In this document: one piece after another, positions 46,480 through 57,669 of the stretch | Numbering within the stretch: position 1 is the first letter of the stretch | How the letters are laid out: every line of letters starts with the position of its first letter | Origin: Candidatus Anaerostipes avistercoris | GTDB taxonomy: Bacteria; Bacillota; Clostridia; Lachnospirales; Lachnospiraceae | Assembly (NCBI GenBank): GCA_019119895.1 | Contig: DWWD01000005.1 | Location: 16,874 to 80,873 of the forward strand | Reading direction: 5' to 3' | Length of the DNA: 64,000 bases | The notes under the pieces: model-generated | Told to the model about the DNA's origin: nothing | What the model saw: only the letters and a program-made list of their open reading frames with translations | Databases searched by the model: none | Made by a program: the position numbers and the translations under genes

Positions 46480-48855
46480 ATGATGAAAAAGAGAGAGATA
46501 GAAGTCCTGGCTCCGGCCGGATCCATGGAATGTCTGCGGGCAGCTGTTTTAAATGGGGCGGACGCAGTTTATTTAGGCGGTGAAATGTTCGGCGCCAGGG
46601 CTTATGCAGGAAATTTTAATCAGGAAGAGCTGTGCGAGGCGATTGATTATGCCCATATGTTCGGGAAGAAAATATTTCTTACGATCAATACACTGATGAA
46701 GGAGAAAGAAAAGGATCAGCTGATCGATTTTCTGATTCCGTATTATGAACAGGGGCTGGATGCGGCGATCATTCAGGACCCCGGAGTGATCCGCATGGTG
46801 AGAGAATATTTTCCGGATCTTGAAATTCATGCCAGCACGCAGATGACAGTCACGGGAGTCTATGGAGCCCGGATGGTAAAGAAAATGGGAGCGAAACGGG
46901 TTGTTCCCGCAAGAGAGCTTTCTCTGGAAGAAATTAAGGAAATCAAGGATGATACGGGGCTCGATATGGAGTGTTTTGTCCATGGTGCTTTGTGTTACTG
47001 TTATTCCGGTCAGTGCTTTATGAGCAGCATGCTGGGCGGCAGAAGCGGCAACCGGGGAAGATGCGCGGGCACCTGCAGACTGCCGTTTTATAAGAAAGGT
47101 TCCGGGAAAAAGCAGAAATACCTGCTGAGCCTGAAGGATTTATGCACCATTGAGCAGCTGCCGGAAATTCTGGACCATGGTGTGGATTCTCTGAAAATAG
47201 AAGGACGGATGAAGGGAGCCAGATATGTGGGAGAAGTCACGAGGCTCTACCGTAAATATGTGGATTTATATTTATCCGGAGAACCTTACCGGGTGGAGCC
47301 GGAGGATAAGAAGATTCTTCTGGAATTATTTAACCGCGGAGGCTTTACAGACGGCTATTACAGGAGATATCACGGCAGTCAGATGATGAGTATGGAGCGT
47401 CCGGACCATCAGGGAATTCTGGCAGGGAAAATTCAGTCCATCCGGAAAGGGACCCTTTCTTTTGACGCGGAAGAAGCGATTCACAAAGGGGATGTTCTGC
47501 AGATACGGATCGGAGAGAATGAGACGGTGGAACTGACCAGTCCATCAGACTGGAAGAAGGGAAGCCGTGTCACATTAAATGGGCAGAAGATGAAACGGCT
47601 TTCTCCCGGAATGAAGATTATGCGGACGAAGAATGAACAACTGATCCGGCGGCTTGATCAGAAGGCCCAGGAGAAAAAGAAAGAAAAAATTAAGGGAAAA
47701 GTCACACTTTATATTGGCAAATGTGCTAAACTCTGGATAGAGGACAATGGAATTTCTGTCTGCGCGGAAGGCCCTGTGATTCAGAAAGCGCAGAAACATG
47801 GCGCAAAAGCAGAAGAAATCAGGAAACAGATGCAGAAAACAGGAGAGACGCATTACGAGTTTGAGAAACTGGAGATCGATCTGGATGACCAGGCGTTTGT
47901 TCCGGGATCTGTGTTAAAGAAACTGCGGAGAGAAGCATTTTCACGGATGGATGAAGCTAAAACAGGAAGATTCCGCCGCCGGTTTGATCCGAAAGACAGG
48001 CAGGAAGAGTCAGATGAGATTCATAAACGGCCGGGAGAACCGGAACTGGCCGTATCTCTTGAGGAACCGGGACTTCTCGAAACGGTCCTGAGGGATCCTC
48101 AGGTGAAAAGAATTTATCTCCCGTGGATGAAGCTAAAACAGGAAGAAAATCCGGAGAGGATTCTGGAAGAAATCACAGCATCCGGAAGAAAATGTTATCT
48201 TATGCTTCCGCAGATTGCCAGAAAGAAGCAGATGGAAGAACTGGAGAGGATGAAGGGGCTGGTGTTCTGTGATCAGATCAGCGGTCTGATCATCCGGAAT
48301 CTGGAAGAATACGGCTGGATCGTGGAATCCGGATATGGCAGGGAGATCATTCTCGATTATATGATGTATGGGTATAATCGGGCGGCTCTGGCGGAATACC
48401 GGAAGTATCTGAAACAGCCGGTGCGGATGACGTATCCGGAAGAATGCAGCTTGAAAGAGATGGAAGATCTGAAACTTTCAGATGCGGATCTGCTGATTTA
48501 CGGTCATCTTCCTCTGATGGTATCCGTTCAGTGTGTGAAAGATAATACACAGGGATGTGACGGCAGAGAACAGTGGATGATGATTCATGACCGTTATCAG
48601 AAGAAATTTTTTGTCCGCTGCTGCTGCAGCGACTGTGTCAATGAAATATATAACGGGCAGCCGGTCTGGCTTGGAGGTGAAGCTGAGGCCATACGGGAAT
48701 GCCTTCATCCGGAGGTGTGCCGGGTGCATTTTACAAAAGAGACGCCGAAAGAGGCGGAGATGATTTTAAAAGAAGCAAGAGAGATGTGGGATGGAAAAGA
48801 CCACGCTCCGATCAAAGATTTTACGAAAGGACATTTTAGGCGGGGAGCCTTGTAG
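46480..48855 (+). CDS. U32 family peptidase
   Basis: EVLAPAGSMECLRAAVLNGADAVYLGG...FVHGALCYCYSGQCFMSSMLGGRSGNRGRCAGTCRLPF. Confidence 0.95.
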   Translation: MMKKREIEVLAPAGSMECLRAAVLNGADAVYLGGEMFGARAYAGNFNQEELCEAIDYAHMFGKKIFLTINTLMKEKEKDQLIDFLIPYYEQGLDAAIIQDPGVIRMVREYFPDLEIHASTQMTVTGVYGARMVKKMGAKRVVPARELSLEEIKEIKDDTGLDMECFVHGALCYCYSGQCFMSSMLGGRSGNRGRCAGTCRLPFYKKGSGKKQKYLLSLKDLCTIEQLPEILDHGVDSLKIEGRMKGARYVGEVTRLYRKYVDLYLSGEPYRVEPEDKKILLELFNRGGFTDGYYRRYHGSQMMSMERPDHQGILAGKIQSIRKGTLSFDAEEAIHKGDVLQIRIGENETVELTSPSDWKKGSRVTLNGQKMKRLSPGMKIMRTKNEQLIRRLDQKAQEKKKEKIKGKVTLYIGKCAKLWIEDNGISVCAEGPVIQKAQKHGAKAEEIRKQMQKTGETHYEFEKLEIDLDDQAFVPGSVLKKLRREAFSRMDEAKTGRFRRRFDPKDRQEESDEIHKRPGEPELAVSLEEPGLLETVLRDPQVKRIYLPWMKLKQEENPERILEEITASGRKCYLMLPQIARKKQMEELERMKGLVFCDQISGLIIRNLEEYGWIVESGYGREIILDYMMYGYNRAALAEYRKYLKQPVRMTYPEECSLKEMEDLKLSDADLLIYGHLPLMVSVQCVKDNTQGCDGREQWMMIHDRYQKKFFVRCCCSDCVNEIYNGQPVWLGGEAEAIRECLHPEVCRVHFTKETPKEAEMILKEAREMWDGKDHAPIKDFTKGHFRRGAL

Positions 48856-48863
48856 GTGGCGAT

Positions 48864-50270
48864 ATGATACAGATTATTACGGTCATTGCAAAATATCTGA
48901 TACTGATCATGTGCCTGATTTATACATTTTCCTGTTATACGATGTTCCGTCCGAAGAACAAGGAACGGCAGGGAGATTTGCTGGATAATCAGGTGATTTA
49001 CATGTTCATTTTCCTGTTTTTGTGCAATGCGGTTTTGTTTTTAAAGACATTTGATTTGAAAATATTGATTTTCTTTGCGGCGCAGATTGTATTTTCTGAG
49101 ATATTGATGATTCTGTTCCCGAGAATCTATAAGCGGTGTTCCAGGCTGCTGATTAACAATACCTGTTTTTTGCTGGGCATTGGATTTGTGATTCTGACCA
49201 GGCTGTCGTTTGATCTGGCCATTCGGCAGTTCGCAATCGCGGCGGCCAGCGTTTTGATCACCAGTGTGATTCCGCTGATGATGCACAAGATCATCATCTG
49301 GGACAAACTGGGATGGGTTTATGCGGTGGCAGGTTTTCTCCTGCTCTCTTCCGTATTTGTTATCGGTGTGCAGAAGAACGGATCCTACAACTGGGTCAGC
49401 ATCGGAGGCTTTCAGTTTCAGCCTTCGGAGTTTGTAAAGATTATTTTCGTATTCTTTACGGCAGCCATGCTGAGCAAGGCAAAAGAATTTAAGGATCTGG
49501 TGAAAATTACGATCATAGCGGCTCTTTACGTGATTGTCCTGGTTGTTGAGCGGGACCTGGGAGGAGCATTGTTGTACTTTATGATATATCTGATGATGCT
49601 GTATGTGGCTACCGCGAAGGCTATTTATCTGTTCGGAGGTCTGGGAGCGGGATCGCTGGCGGCAGTTATCGCGTATCATCTGTTTTCTCATGTGCGGGTC
49701 AGAGTCGAGGTATGGAGAGATCCGTTTTCCATGATTGAGGGAAGAGGGCTTCAGGTATGCCAGTCTCTGTTTGCCATCGGTACAGGAGGATGGTTCGGCA
49801 TGGGACTCGGAAACGGACGGCCAAATGATATTCCTGTCCGGGAATCTGATTTCATATTCTCTGTCATCAGTGAAGAGTTTGGCGTTATATTCGGTATATG
49901 TCTGATATTTGTGCTGATCAGCTGTTTTATTTTATTTATGGATATTGCGACCAGGAGCAAAAAGCTGTTTAATAAACTTTTATGTCTTGGATTTGGTGTG
50001 TGCTTCCTGTTCCAGGTATTCTTAAGTATCGGAGGAGTAACGAAGTTTATTCCTTCTACAGGTGTTACCATTCCTCTGGTCAGCTACGGAGGAACATCGG
50101 TAGTCAGCACGTTGATTATTATAAACATTATTCAGGGATTGCATATGTTAGCAGATAGTGAGGAAGAAGAATATGAGCGTATTAAGGCGGAAGAAGAAGC
50201 AGGAAAACGAAAATACGGAGAAAAAGAGCATTCTTCAAAGAATTCTTCAGGGAATTCAGCAGTCAATTAA
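48864..50270 (+). CDS. FtsW/RodA/SpoVE family protein
   Basis: SEDS motifs; FQPSEFVKI, SVISEEFGVIFGI, GVTIPLVSYGGTSVVSTLI. Confidence 0.93.
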   Translation: MIQIITVIAKYLILIMCLIYTFSCYTMFRPKNKERQGDLLDNQVIYMFIFLFLCNAVLFLKTFDLKILIFFAAQIVFSEILMILFPRIYKRCSRLLINNTCFLLGIGFVILTRLSFDLAIRQFAIAAASVLITSVIPLMMHKIIIWDKLGWVYAVAGFLLLSSVFVIGVQKNGSYNWVSIGGFQFQPSEFVKIIFVFFTAAMLSKAKEFKDLVKITIIAALYVIVLVVERDLGGALLYFMIYLMMLYVATAKAIYLFGGLGAGSLAAVIAYHLFSHVRVRVEVWRDPFSMIEGRGLQVCQSLFAIGTGGWFGMGLGNGRPNDIPVRESDFIFSVISEEFGVIFGICLIFVLISCFILFMDIATRSKKLFNKLLCLGFGVCFLFQVFLSIGGVTKFIPSTGVTIPLVSYGGTSVVSTLIIINIIQGLHMLADSEEEEYERIKAEEEAGKRKYGEKEHSSKNSSGNSAVN

Positions 50271-51687
50271 AGAAGGTCCTAAAAAGAAGAGAAAGGCAAA
50301 CCGGCAGATTCTCCAAATCACTTATATTTTTGTGGGATTATTTCTGGTTCTGATCGGATACATCATTTATTTTGTCGCAGTGGACAGCAGAGATGTGATC
50401 ACAGATTCTCATAACCGCAGGATTCAGGAGATGGCGAAGAATGTGGTCCGGGGAAAGATCATCAGCAGCGACGGCAATATTCTTGCCCAGACGATCACGG
50501 AAAATGGAGAAGAAATCAGAGATTATCCTTATAACAGAATGTTTGCTCACGTTGTGGGATACAATGACAAAGGAAAATCCGGACTGGAGTCAAAATGCAA
50601 TTTTGATCTTCTGACATCCAATGCAAATCTCCTTTCTCAGATTACCAGCAGCTTAAGAGGAGAAAAGAGCCAGGGTGACAATGTTTATACGACTTTGGAT
50701 ACCAGGGTTCAGGAAGCGGCATATAATGCGCTTCAGGGAGAAAAAGGAGCGGTAGTGGCAATGGATCCGGAGACGGGAGCGATCTATGCAATGGTTTCCA
50801 AACCGGATTTCCGTCCGGGACTGGTTTCAGAAAACTGGGAAGAACTGAATACGGATGAAGATTCCCTTCTGTTAAACCGTGCAACCCAGGGATTATATCC
50901 ACCGGGTTCCACGTTCAAAGTTGTAACGGCGCTGGAATATATGAGAGAACATCCGGATGATTATCAGGATTTCACATATAACTGTACCGGACATACCAAG
51001 ATCGGCACGCTGGATATTCAGTGTTACGGCGGGGCTGTCCATGGAACTGTTGACCTGGAAGGCGCTATTGAGAATTCATGCAATACGGCGTTTGTTCATC
51101 TGGCGGAAGAGCTGGATAAGGATAAACTGGCGTCTCTGGCTGATGACCTGATGTTTAATTCCAGAATATCTCTGGGCATCCAGTCAACATCCAGCCGTTT
51201 TACATTTAATGGAGATTCTGGAACCAATGAACTGGCACAGACTGCCATCGGACAGGGAAAAACGCTGGTAACACCGCTGCAGAATGCGATGGTTATGTGC
51301 GCGATCGCCAACGACGGCGTGATGATGCAGCCATATCTGGTGGATCAGGTGCGCAACGTTGACGGAGGTGTCATTCGCGAGACAGAAACCCAGGAACTGG
51401 CACAGCCGCTGGAGAAAGAAGAATGTGATACTTTAAAGACAATGCTTCGAAAAGTTGTAACCAGCGGAACTGGTACGAAAGCTTATTCTTCCGACTATAC
51501 GGTATATGGAAAAACAGGATCCGCAGAGTACAATGATGAAAAGGATTCCCACGCATGGTTTATCGGATGCGCGGAGAAAGACGGCAAAAAGATTGTAGTC
51601 AGTGTCCTGGTGGAAGACGGCGGTTCCGGCGGAAGCACAGCGGCGCCAATTGCGGACAAAGTATTTGAAACATTTTTTAATTCATAA
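50173..51687 (+). CDS. Penicillin-binding protein (class B transpeptidase, PbpA-like)
   Basis: PPGSTFKV, SCNT, GKTGSAEY motifs. Confidence 0.93.
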   Translation: MSVLRRKKKQENENTEKKSILQRILQGIQQSIKEGPKKKRKANRQILQITYIFVGLFLVLIGYIIYFVAVDSRDVITDSHNRRIQEMAKNVVRGKIISSDGNILAQTITENGEEIRDYPYNRMFAHVVGYNDKGKSGLESKCNFDLLTSNANLLSQITSSLRGEKSQGDNVYTTLDTRVQEAAYNALQGEKGAVVAMDPETGAIYAMVSKPDFRPGLVSENWEELNTDEDSLLLNRATQGLYPPGSTFKVVTALEYMREHPDDYQDFTYNCTGHTKIGTLDIQCYGGAVHGTVDLEGAIENSCNTAFVHLAEELDKDKLASLADDLMFNSRISLGIQSTSSRFTFNGDSGTNELAQTAIGQGKTLVTPLQNAMVMCAIANDGVMMQPYLVDQVRNVDGGVIRETETQELAQPLEKEECDTLKTMLRKVVTSGTGTKAYSSDYTVYGKTGSAEYNDEKDSHAWFIGCAEKDGKKIVVSVLVEDGGSGGSTAAPIADKVFETFFNS

Positions 51688-51809
51688 GTATAAATTATGG
51701 AAAAGAGTCATTATCGGTTGAAATCGTGATTTAATCAAGGTATAATATTTTCAAGGAAAGACACACAACATGCGGAGCAGCAGAAAAAATCCGCAGACAG
51801 GAGGTTGTT

Positions 51810-52262
51810 ATGACGGAGGCAACGAGCTGTGGGGGTGTCGTAATATTTAGAGGGAAGATTTTGCTGCTGTACAAAAGTTATAAAAACAGGTATGACGGCT
51901 GGGTACTTCCAAAAGGTACTGTTGAGAAAGGAGAAAATCACGAAGAAACGGCTCTTCGGGAAGTGAAAGAGGAGACAGACGCAGATGCGAGAATCGTAAA
52001 ATATGTCGGGAAAAGTGAATATTCTTTTTATTCATTTCATGAACAGATTGTAAAGAGTGTCCACTGGTACTTGATGGAGTCTGATAATTATCACTCCCGA
52101 CCGCAGAAAGAAGAATTTTTTGTGGACTCAGGGTACTACAAATTTCACGAGGCTTACCACTTATTAAAATTCCCGAACGAAAAAGAGATTTTAAAAGAGG
52201 CATACGAAGAATATAAACGAATGAAATCTTCGAATTGCTGGGGGAAGAGGCCAAGATATTAA
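51810..52262 (+). CDS. NUDIX hydrolase
   Basis: GTVEKGENHEETALREVKEETDADARI. Confidence 0.95.
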   Translation: MTEATSCGGVVIFRGKILLLYKSYKNRYDGWVLPKGTVEKGENHEETALREVKEETDADARIVKYVGKSEYSFYSFHEQIVKSVHWYLMESDNYHSRPQKEEFFVDSGYYKFHEAYHLLKFPNEKEILKEAYEEYKRMKSSNCWGKRPRY

Positions 52263-52557
52263 AGGAGGATCAAGAAATTGATTCTTCTTTTTTTATGCGT
52301 TGCGCCGGAGGACTGCCGCCGTGTCTGTACGAGCGGGCATCTCATGAGCGAAGTATCACGATGGATAGGAGCAGGAAAACTTCCTCTATCCGATTCCTCT
52401 TGTGAACAGGGGAAAAGTGTGATACAATCCATATATAAAATTAAATTTCGCATAATATCATACTACAAAATTAAATTTCTTTAATATATATTCCTTTTTA
52501 TGTATAAAATAGAAAATTTCATATTAAACTGTAACATAAAATATTTGAGGTGTGCCA

Positions 52558-53730
52558 ATGAAGCGATTGGTTGCTAGTATTATTATTTTGTGTTTTGGGG
52601 CAGTCCATATGGTAACGGCAAATCAGACGGAAACGGTTGCAACATCTGCGGTTCCGAATCTGAACCTTACGGCAGAATCCGCAGTAGTCATGGAAGCCGG
52701 CACCGGAACGCTGATTTATGAAAAAGAAAAAGATAAAGAACTTCCGCCGGCCAGTGTCACAAAAGTGATGTCTCTGCTGTTGATTTTTCAGGAAATAGAC
52801 AGCGGAAAGCTGAAGCTGGATGATAAAATAACAGTCAGTGAACATGCGGCGTCCATGGGCGGATCCCAGGTTTATCTGGAACCGCAGGAAGTGCAGGATG
52901 CAGAAACTCTGATTAAATGTGTGGTGATAGCAAGTGCTAATGATGCGGTTGTCGCTCTGGCAGAACATATTTCAGGCAGTGAGGATGCATTTGTAAAGCG
53001 TATGAATGAGGAGGCCGAAAAACTTGGAATGAAGCATACAACCTTTAAAAATGCCTGCGGGCTGGATGAAAACGGGCATGTGACATCGGCTTATGATATT
53101 GCGCTGATGTCGAGAGAGCTGACGGTTGAGCATCCGGATATTTTCAAATATACAAAAATCTGGATGGATTCTTTTACACATACGACAAAAAAAGGGACAA
53201 AAGAATTTCAGCTGAGCAATACGAACAAAATGATAAAGCAGTACAGTGGATGCACCGGATTAAAGACAGGAAGCACCAGCACAGCAAAATTCTGTCTCAG
53301 CGCAACGGCAACAAGGAATGATGTGGAGTTGATTGCGGTGGTAATGGCAAGTGATGATTCGAAATCAAGAATGAAGGACGCAGGCGCACTGCTGGATTAT
53401 GGATTCGCTAATTGTCAGGTAGTCGAAGACGTGACGACGGCGAAAGAAATCGGACAGATCAGGGTCCAGAGAGGAAAAAAGGATACCGTTTCTTATCCAT
53501 CTGAAATCACAACGAAAATTACGAGAATCAAACAGGGAAATGAAGAACTGAAAAAAGAAATAAAGATTCATTCGCTGACGGCTCCTGTGAAGAAAGGACA
53601 GACAATCGGAGAGATTGTATACAAAGACGGCAGCGGGACTGCAGCAAAAACAAAGATAAAGGCTGGCGAAAATGTAGAAAAGATGGATTACTTAGCCAGC
53701 CTTCGGGAAATAGCAGAAAATTATTTTTAG
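52558..53730 (+). CDS. D-alanyl-D-alanine carboxypeptidase (DacF-like)
   Basis: PPASVTKVMS, SAND, KTGST motifs. Confidence 0.93.
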   Translation: MKRLVASIIILCFGAVHMVTANQTETVATSAVPNLNLTAESAVVMEAGTGTLIYEKEKDKELPPASVTKVMSLLLIFQEIDSGKLKLDDKITVSEHAASMGGSQVYLEPQEVQDAETLIKCVVIASANDAVVALAEHISGSEDAFVKRMNEEAEKLGMKHTTFKNACGLDENGHVTSAYDIALMSRELTVEHPDIFKYTKIWMDSFTHTTKKGTKEFQLSNTNKMIKQYSGCTGLKTGSTSTAKFCLSATATRNDVELIAVVMASDDSKSRMKDAGALLDYGFANCQVVEDVTTAKEIGQIRVQRGKKDTVSYPSEITTKITRIKQGNEELKKEIKIHSLTAPVKKGQTIGEIVYKDGSGTAAKTKIKAGENVEKMDYLASLREIAENYF

Positions 53731-53844
53731 AGACAATACATGAAATTTCTTGTCGACGGAAAATGACAATATTAAATTTTCTTTCAGCGCTCATTATAAT
53801 GAAGCCATGAAGCAAAGATACTCAGTTTAAAAAGGAGGATTATA

Positions 53845-54660
53845 ATGAGCGAATCTTGGTTAAATCTTGAAGGGAAAACCGTTATTGTAACCGGAGGCGC
53901 ATCCGGAATTGGAAAAGCGGTTGCCCAGGAATTTCTGGAGGTTGGAGCGAACGTGGTAATATCTGACATGGCTCCTGAAGCTCCGGAAATGAAGGCGGAT
54001 GAAGGAAAATTCCTCTATGTCAAGACAGATGTAACGAAGCCTGCAGATGTCGAAGCAATGGTGGAAAAAGTAAAGGAAACCTATGGAACCGTTGATGTCC
54101 TGGTAAACAATGCAGGTATTAACATTCCAAGGCTTCTGGTGGATCCAAAAGATCCGAAAGGCCAGTATGAACTGGATGAAGCCGTATGGGATAAGGTGTG
54201 CAACGTGAACCTGAAAGGAGTTTTCTTCTGTGCGCAGGCAGTCGGAAGAGTGCTGGTGGAAAAGGGAAGCGGAGTTATTATCAACATGTCGTCAGAAAGC
54301 GGACTGGAAGGTTCTGAGGGACAGAGCGTATATGCAGCAACAAAAAATGCGGTCAATTCCTTGACAAGATCCTGGGCGAAAGAACTTGGAAAACAAGGTG
54401 TGCGTGTTGTCGGAGTTGCACCTGGAATTATGGAAGCAACAGGTCTTCGTACCATTGCTTATGAATCCGCATTAGCTTATACGAGAGGAATTACGGTAGA
54501 TGATTTAAGAGCAGGATACGCAAAAACATCTACAACGCCTCTTGGAAGATCAGGAAAGCTGACAGAAGTAGCAGACATGTGCGTATATCTTGCCAGTGAC
54601 CGTGCGTCTTATGTACATGGTGTTACGATCAATGTAGCCGGAGGAAAAACAAGAGGATAA
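53845..54660 (+). CDS. Sorbitol-6-phosphate 2-dehydrogenase-like SDR
   Basis: TGGASGIGKA, NNAGIN, YAATKNAV; in sorbitol PTS operon. Confidence 0.85.
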   Translation: MSESWLNLEGKTVIVTGGASGIGKAVAQEFLEVGANVVISDMAPEAPEMKADEGKFLYVKTDVTKPADVEAMVEKVKETYGTVDVLVNNAGINIPRLLVDPKDPKGQYELDEAVWDKVCNVNLKGVFFCAQAVGRVLVEKGSGVIINMSSESGLEGSEGQSVYAATKNAVNSLTRSWAKELGKQGVRVVGVAPGIMEATGLRTIAYESALAYTRGITVDDLRAGYAKTSTTPLGRSGKLTEVADMCVYLASDRASYVHGVTINVAGGKTRG

Positions 54661-54674
54661 ATAAGCAAAAGCGG

Positions 54675-56612
54675 ATGGAAAGGATAGAGATGGAGCTTTT
54701 TAATAACGAGAACAGAATATCATCCATTTTAAAAAATATTGAGATGCAGTCTGTTTGCAGTGTTGAAAAACTTGCCGGAAAGCTGAATGTATCCGCTAAG
54801 ACGATTCGTAATGATATTAAGGAGCTTAATTATCTGCTGGGCGGATATGCCATGATCAGTATGAATAAAGGGGATTGTAAACTGATTGTATTCGATCAGA
54901 AAGGATTTCAGGAAATACGAAATAAGATTTTCCAGCAGGATGATTTCTTCAATTCACCGCAGACACGAATGACATATTTGTTCTGGCAGCTGATCAATGC
55001 GGAAGAGCCTTATCTTACAGATGATTTGTCGGAAGAAATGAAAGTAGGAAGGACAACGGCGATCAGCGATCTGAATAAGCTTCGCAAAATTATCGGTAAA
55101 TATCAGCTGAAAATTAAAGGAAAAGCCAATACGGGACTTAAGCTGGTTGGAGACGAATTACACATCCGTTTATTTATTCTTGAAAATATTTACGAACAGC
55201 TATATTTGAATTTTCCATTGGGAGCAGAAGTAAGAGAAAAACTATCGGATTTTCAGAAAAAATTATCTTTGGATGCTTTGGGGTTCGGTTTTTTCTACCG
55301 CTTCTTTGTTGTCATGATCCAGAGAATTGAAAGTGGACATGTAATCCAGGAGCTGGATGAAAAATATATGGATCTTTATCAGAATCAGGCTTACAGCATT
55401 GTGGACGAGTTTCTCGATGAGATTGAGAACGTGAAGGCATATGAGATACCAAAAGAAGAGAGAATCTTTCTTTGCATTTCCGTTGCCGGAATGAGAACTC
55501 CGGCGAATACCAGGGAAATTGAACAGAAAATCAGCGTTTCAGAGGATGTGGCTGATATGATCATTGAAATGCTGGACCGGATTCATACAGAACTGGATGT
55601 GACTGTCATTGCAAATGAATTATTTGATGATTTTGTATATCATATTTTCTTTATGATCAATCGATTAAAATATGGTCTTCATATCCATAATCCTATGATC
55701 GATGACTTCAAAAATCAGTACAGCGTGGCGTACAAGATGGCAGAGATCGGAAAAGAAGTTATAGAAAAACGAGAAGGGATTACGATAACGGAAGATGAGA
55801 TGGCATTTTTAGCGGCTTATTTTGGCGTGTTTTTAATTGAACAGGAGCCGGAAGAAAAAAGATGCAGGATCGCGATCGTCTGTGGTTCCGGAAAAATCAT
55901 CGGGAGACTGATTGAAAATCAGCTGAAAAGGATTTTTGACGTGGAGCCGGAGTTTGAATTTTTCTACAATGGGAATTTTGCGGAACATAAAAAAAATACA
56001 TTCGATTACATTGTTACGACGACAGAGCTGAACCTGGAGACAGAAACACCGGTTATTTTTATGGATGAGGTTTTTGACAAAGAATATATTCAGAAGAAAT
56101 TCCATAATATCAAATATCTGGCTGACGCAGGACATGATATCAGAAGAGGAATTGATTCTCTGTTTATGAATCTGCTTGATGAGAATCGTTTTTTTATCCT
56201 GAATCAGGAAAAATCTTATGATGAAAATGTTCGAATCATGGCGGAGACTCTGATGAGTCAGGGAGAATTAGATACGGAATTTGCGGACAGAGTGGAAAAA
56301 AGAGAAAAATACTCCACGATGATATTAAATCAGAATATAGCGTTTCCTCATACGAGAAATATGCTTCCGAAACTCAGTCTTGCGCTGGGAGTCTATCCGA
56401 AACCGCCGAAGGAGAAAGGATATGAGGAAGTGAAGCTGGTGATTCTTCTGGGGATTCCGGAATCAATGGAGGACGATACAGTTCTGGTCAGATTGTATGA
56501 TGAAATCCTTATGATAGGAAAGGACGTAAAAGTAATCGATAAAATACGGTCTATGAAAAGCTATAAAGAATTGCTGCTGTATATAACAGAAGAAAACAAT
56601 ATTTTTAAATAA
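54675..56612 (+). CDS. BglG-family transcriptional antiterminator/PRD regulator with PTS EIIA-like domain
   Basis: HTH, two PRDs, C-terminal IIA-like NQNIAFPHTRN. Confidence 0.9.
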   Translation: MERIEMELFNNENRISSILKNIEMQSVCSVEKLAGKLNVSAKTIRNDIKELNYLLGGYAMISMNKGDCKLIVFDQKGFQEIRNKIFQQDDFFNSPQTRMTYLFWQLINAEEPYLTDDLSEEMKVGRTTAISDLNKLRKIIGKYQLKIKGKANTGLKLVGDELHIRLFILENIYEQLYLNFPLGAEVREKLSDFQKKLSLDALGFGFFYRFFVVMIQRIESGHVIQELDEKYMDLYQNQAYSIVDEFLDEIENVKAYEIPKEERIFLCISVAGMRTPANTREIEQKISVSEDVADMIIEMLDRIHTELDVTVIANELFDDFVYHIFFMINRLKYGLHIHNPMIDDFKNQYSVAYKMAEIGKEVIEKREGITITEDEMAFLAAYFGVFLIEQEPEEKRCRIAIVCGSGKIIGRLIENQLKRIFDVEPEFEFFYNGNFAEHKKNTFDYIVTTTELNLETETPVIFMDEVFDKEYIQKKFHNIKYLADAGHDIRRGIDSLFMNLLDENRFFILNQEKSYDENVRIMAETLMSQGELDTEFADRVEKREKYSTMILNQNIAFPHTRNMLPKLSLALGVYPKPPKEKGYEEVKLVILLGIPESMEDDTVLVRLYDEILMIGKDVKVIDKIRSMKSYKELLLYITEENNIFK

Positions 56613-56631
56613 TGAAAAAAGGAGGAAGAAA

Positions 56632-57084
56632 ATGTCCTATTTTATGATCGTTGCAGTTGGTTTTTTAGCAGCACTGACACTGCAGTTTTTATTTCAGATG
56701 GTGCAGATGAAAAGTTTCAATAAATACTATACCAGGCTTCGAAAGATGGGAAGAGTCGCCATCGGAAAAGCAAAAGGCGGATTCCATGCCGGCGCAATCG
56801 TCATGTTTGCAATCGATCAGAATGGCATTATTTTGGACGGATGCTTTATGAGAGGATTTACGATGTTTGCGAGATTCAAAGACTGGGATTTCTTTAATGG
56901 AATCAATGTCGGTACGATTACAAAAGAAGACTGCGCAACCATCGGAGTTTCCCTGAGAAGAGCGGCGCTGAATGCTTCCTCCAACTATAACACGATTATG
57001 AGTGGAGGCGAAGTCTTGGAGAAACCGGGACTTCTCACCAGAATCGGTGATAAGATTTACGGTGTCAACAAGAAAAAAGCCTGA
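56632..57084 (+). CDS. GutM-like sorbitol operon regulator
   Basis: N-terminal TM; context in gut operon. Confidence 0.8.
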   Translation: MSYFMIVAVGFLAALTLQFLFQMVQMKSFNKYYTRLRKMGRVAIGKAKGGFHAGAIVMFAIDQNGIILDGCFMRGFTMFARFKDWDFFNGINVGTITKEDCATIGVSLRRAALNASSNYNTIMSGGEVLEKPGLLTRIGDKIYGVNKKKA

Positions 57085-57100
57085 ATGAAAGGAGAAATTT

Positions 57101-57643
57101 ATGAACGTAATTGTAAATGCCGCATCAGGATTTATGGGATTATTTGATGTAGGAGCTGAAAACCTTATCGGCTGGGTATCAAGCATTGTGCCGAAAGTAC
57201 TGTTGTTGCTCATCTTAATGAACACGATCATTGCCCTGATCGGACAGGAGAAAATCAATAAATTTGCGAAAGTCTGCTCTGGAAATGTAATCCTGGCATA
57301 TGGAGTTCTTCCGTTCCTGTCAGCTTTCATGTTAGGAAACCCGATGGCGCTGTCTATGGGTAAATTCCTTCCAGAGAGAATGAAACCAAGTTATTATGCA
57401 TCTGCTGCATATCACTGCCACACGAACAGCGGTATCTTCCCGCACATCAATGCAGGAGAGCTGTTTATTTATACAGGTATCGCATCTGGAATCCAGACTC
57501 TGGGATTAAACGAGATGGATCTTGCAATTCGTTACCTTCTGGTAGGTCTTGTAATGAACTTCTTCGCAGGATGGGTGACAGACTTTACAACGAAGATCGT
57601 TATGAAACAGCAGGGAATTGAACTCAGCAATGAATTGAAATAG
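57101..57643 (+). CDS. srlA: PTS glucitol/sorbitol EIIC
   Basis: [57 protein letters not shown]. Confidence 0.92.
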   Translation: MNVIVNAASGFMGLFDVGAENLIGWVSSIVPKVLLLLILMNTIIALIGQEKINKFAKVCSGNVILAYGVLPFLSAFMLGNPMALSMGKFLPERMKPSYYASAAYHCHTNSGIFPHINAGELFIYTGIASGIQTLGLNEMDLAIRYLLVGLVMNFFAGWVTDFTTKIVMKQQGIELSNELK

Positions 57644-57669
57644 AAGGATGGAATATAGGAGGAAAAACT

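Noticed and set aside
52278-52484. ORF MILLFLCVAPEDCRRVC...
   Set aside because: Low complexity, no family resemblance, likely intergenic; GC-rich part might be a decayed intergenic repeat but similarity to 63.8 kb was too weak to claim.
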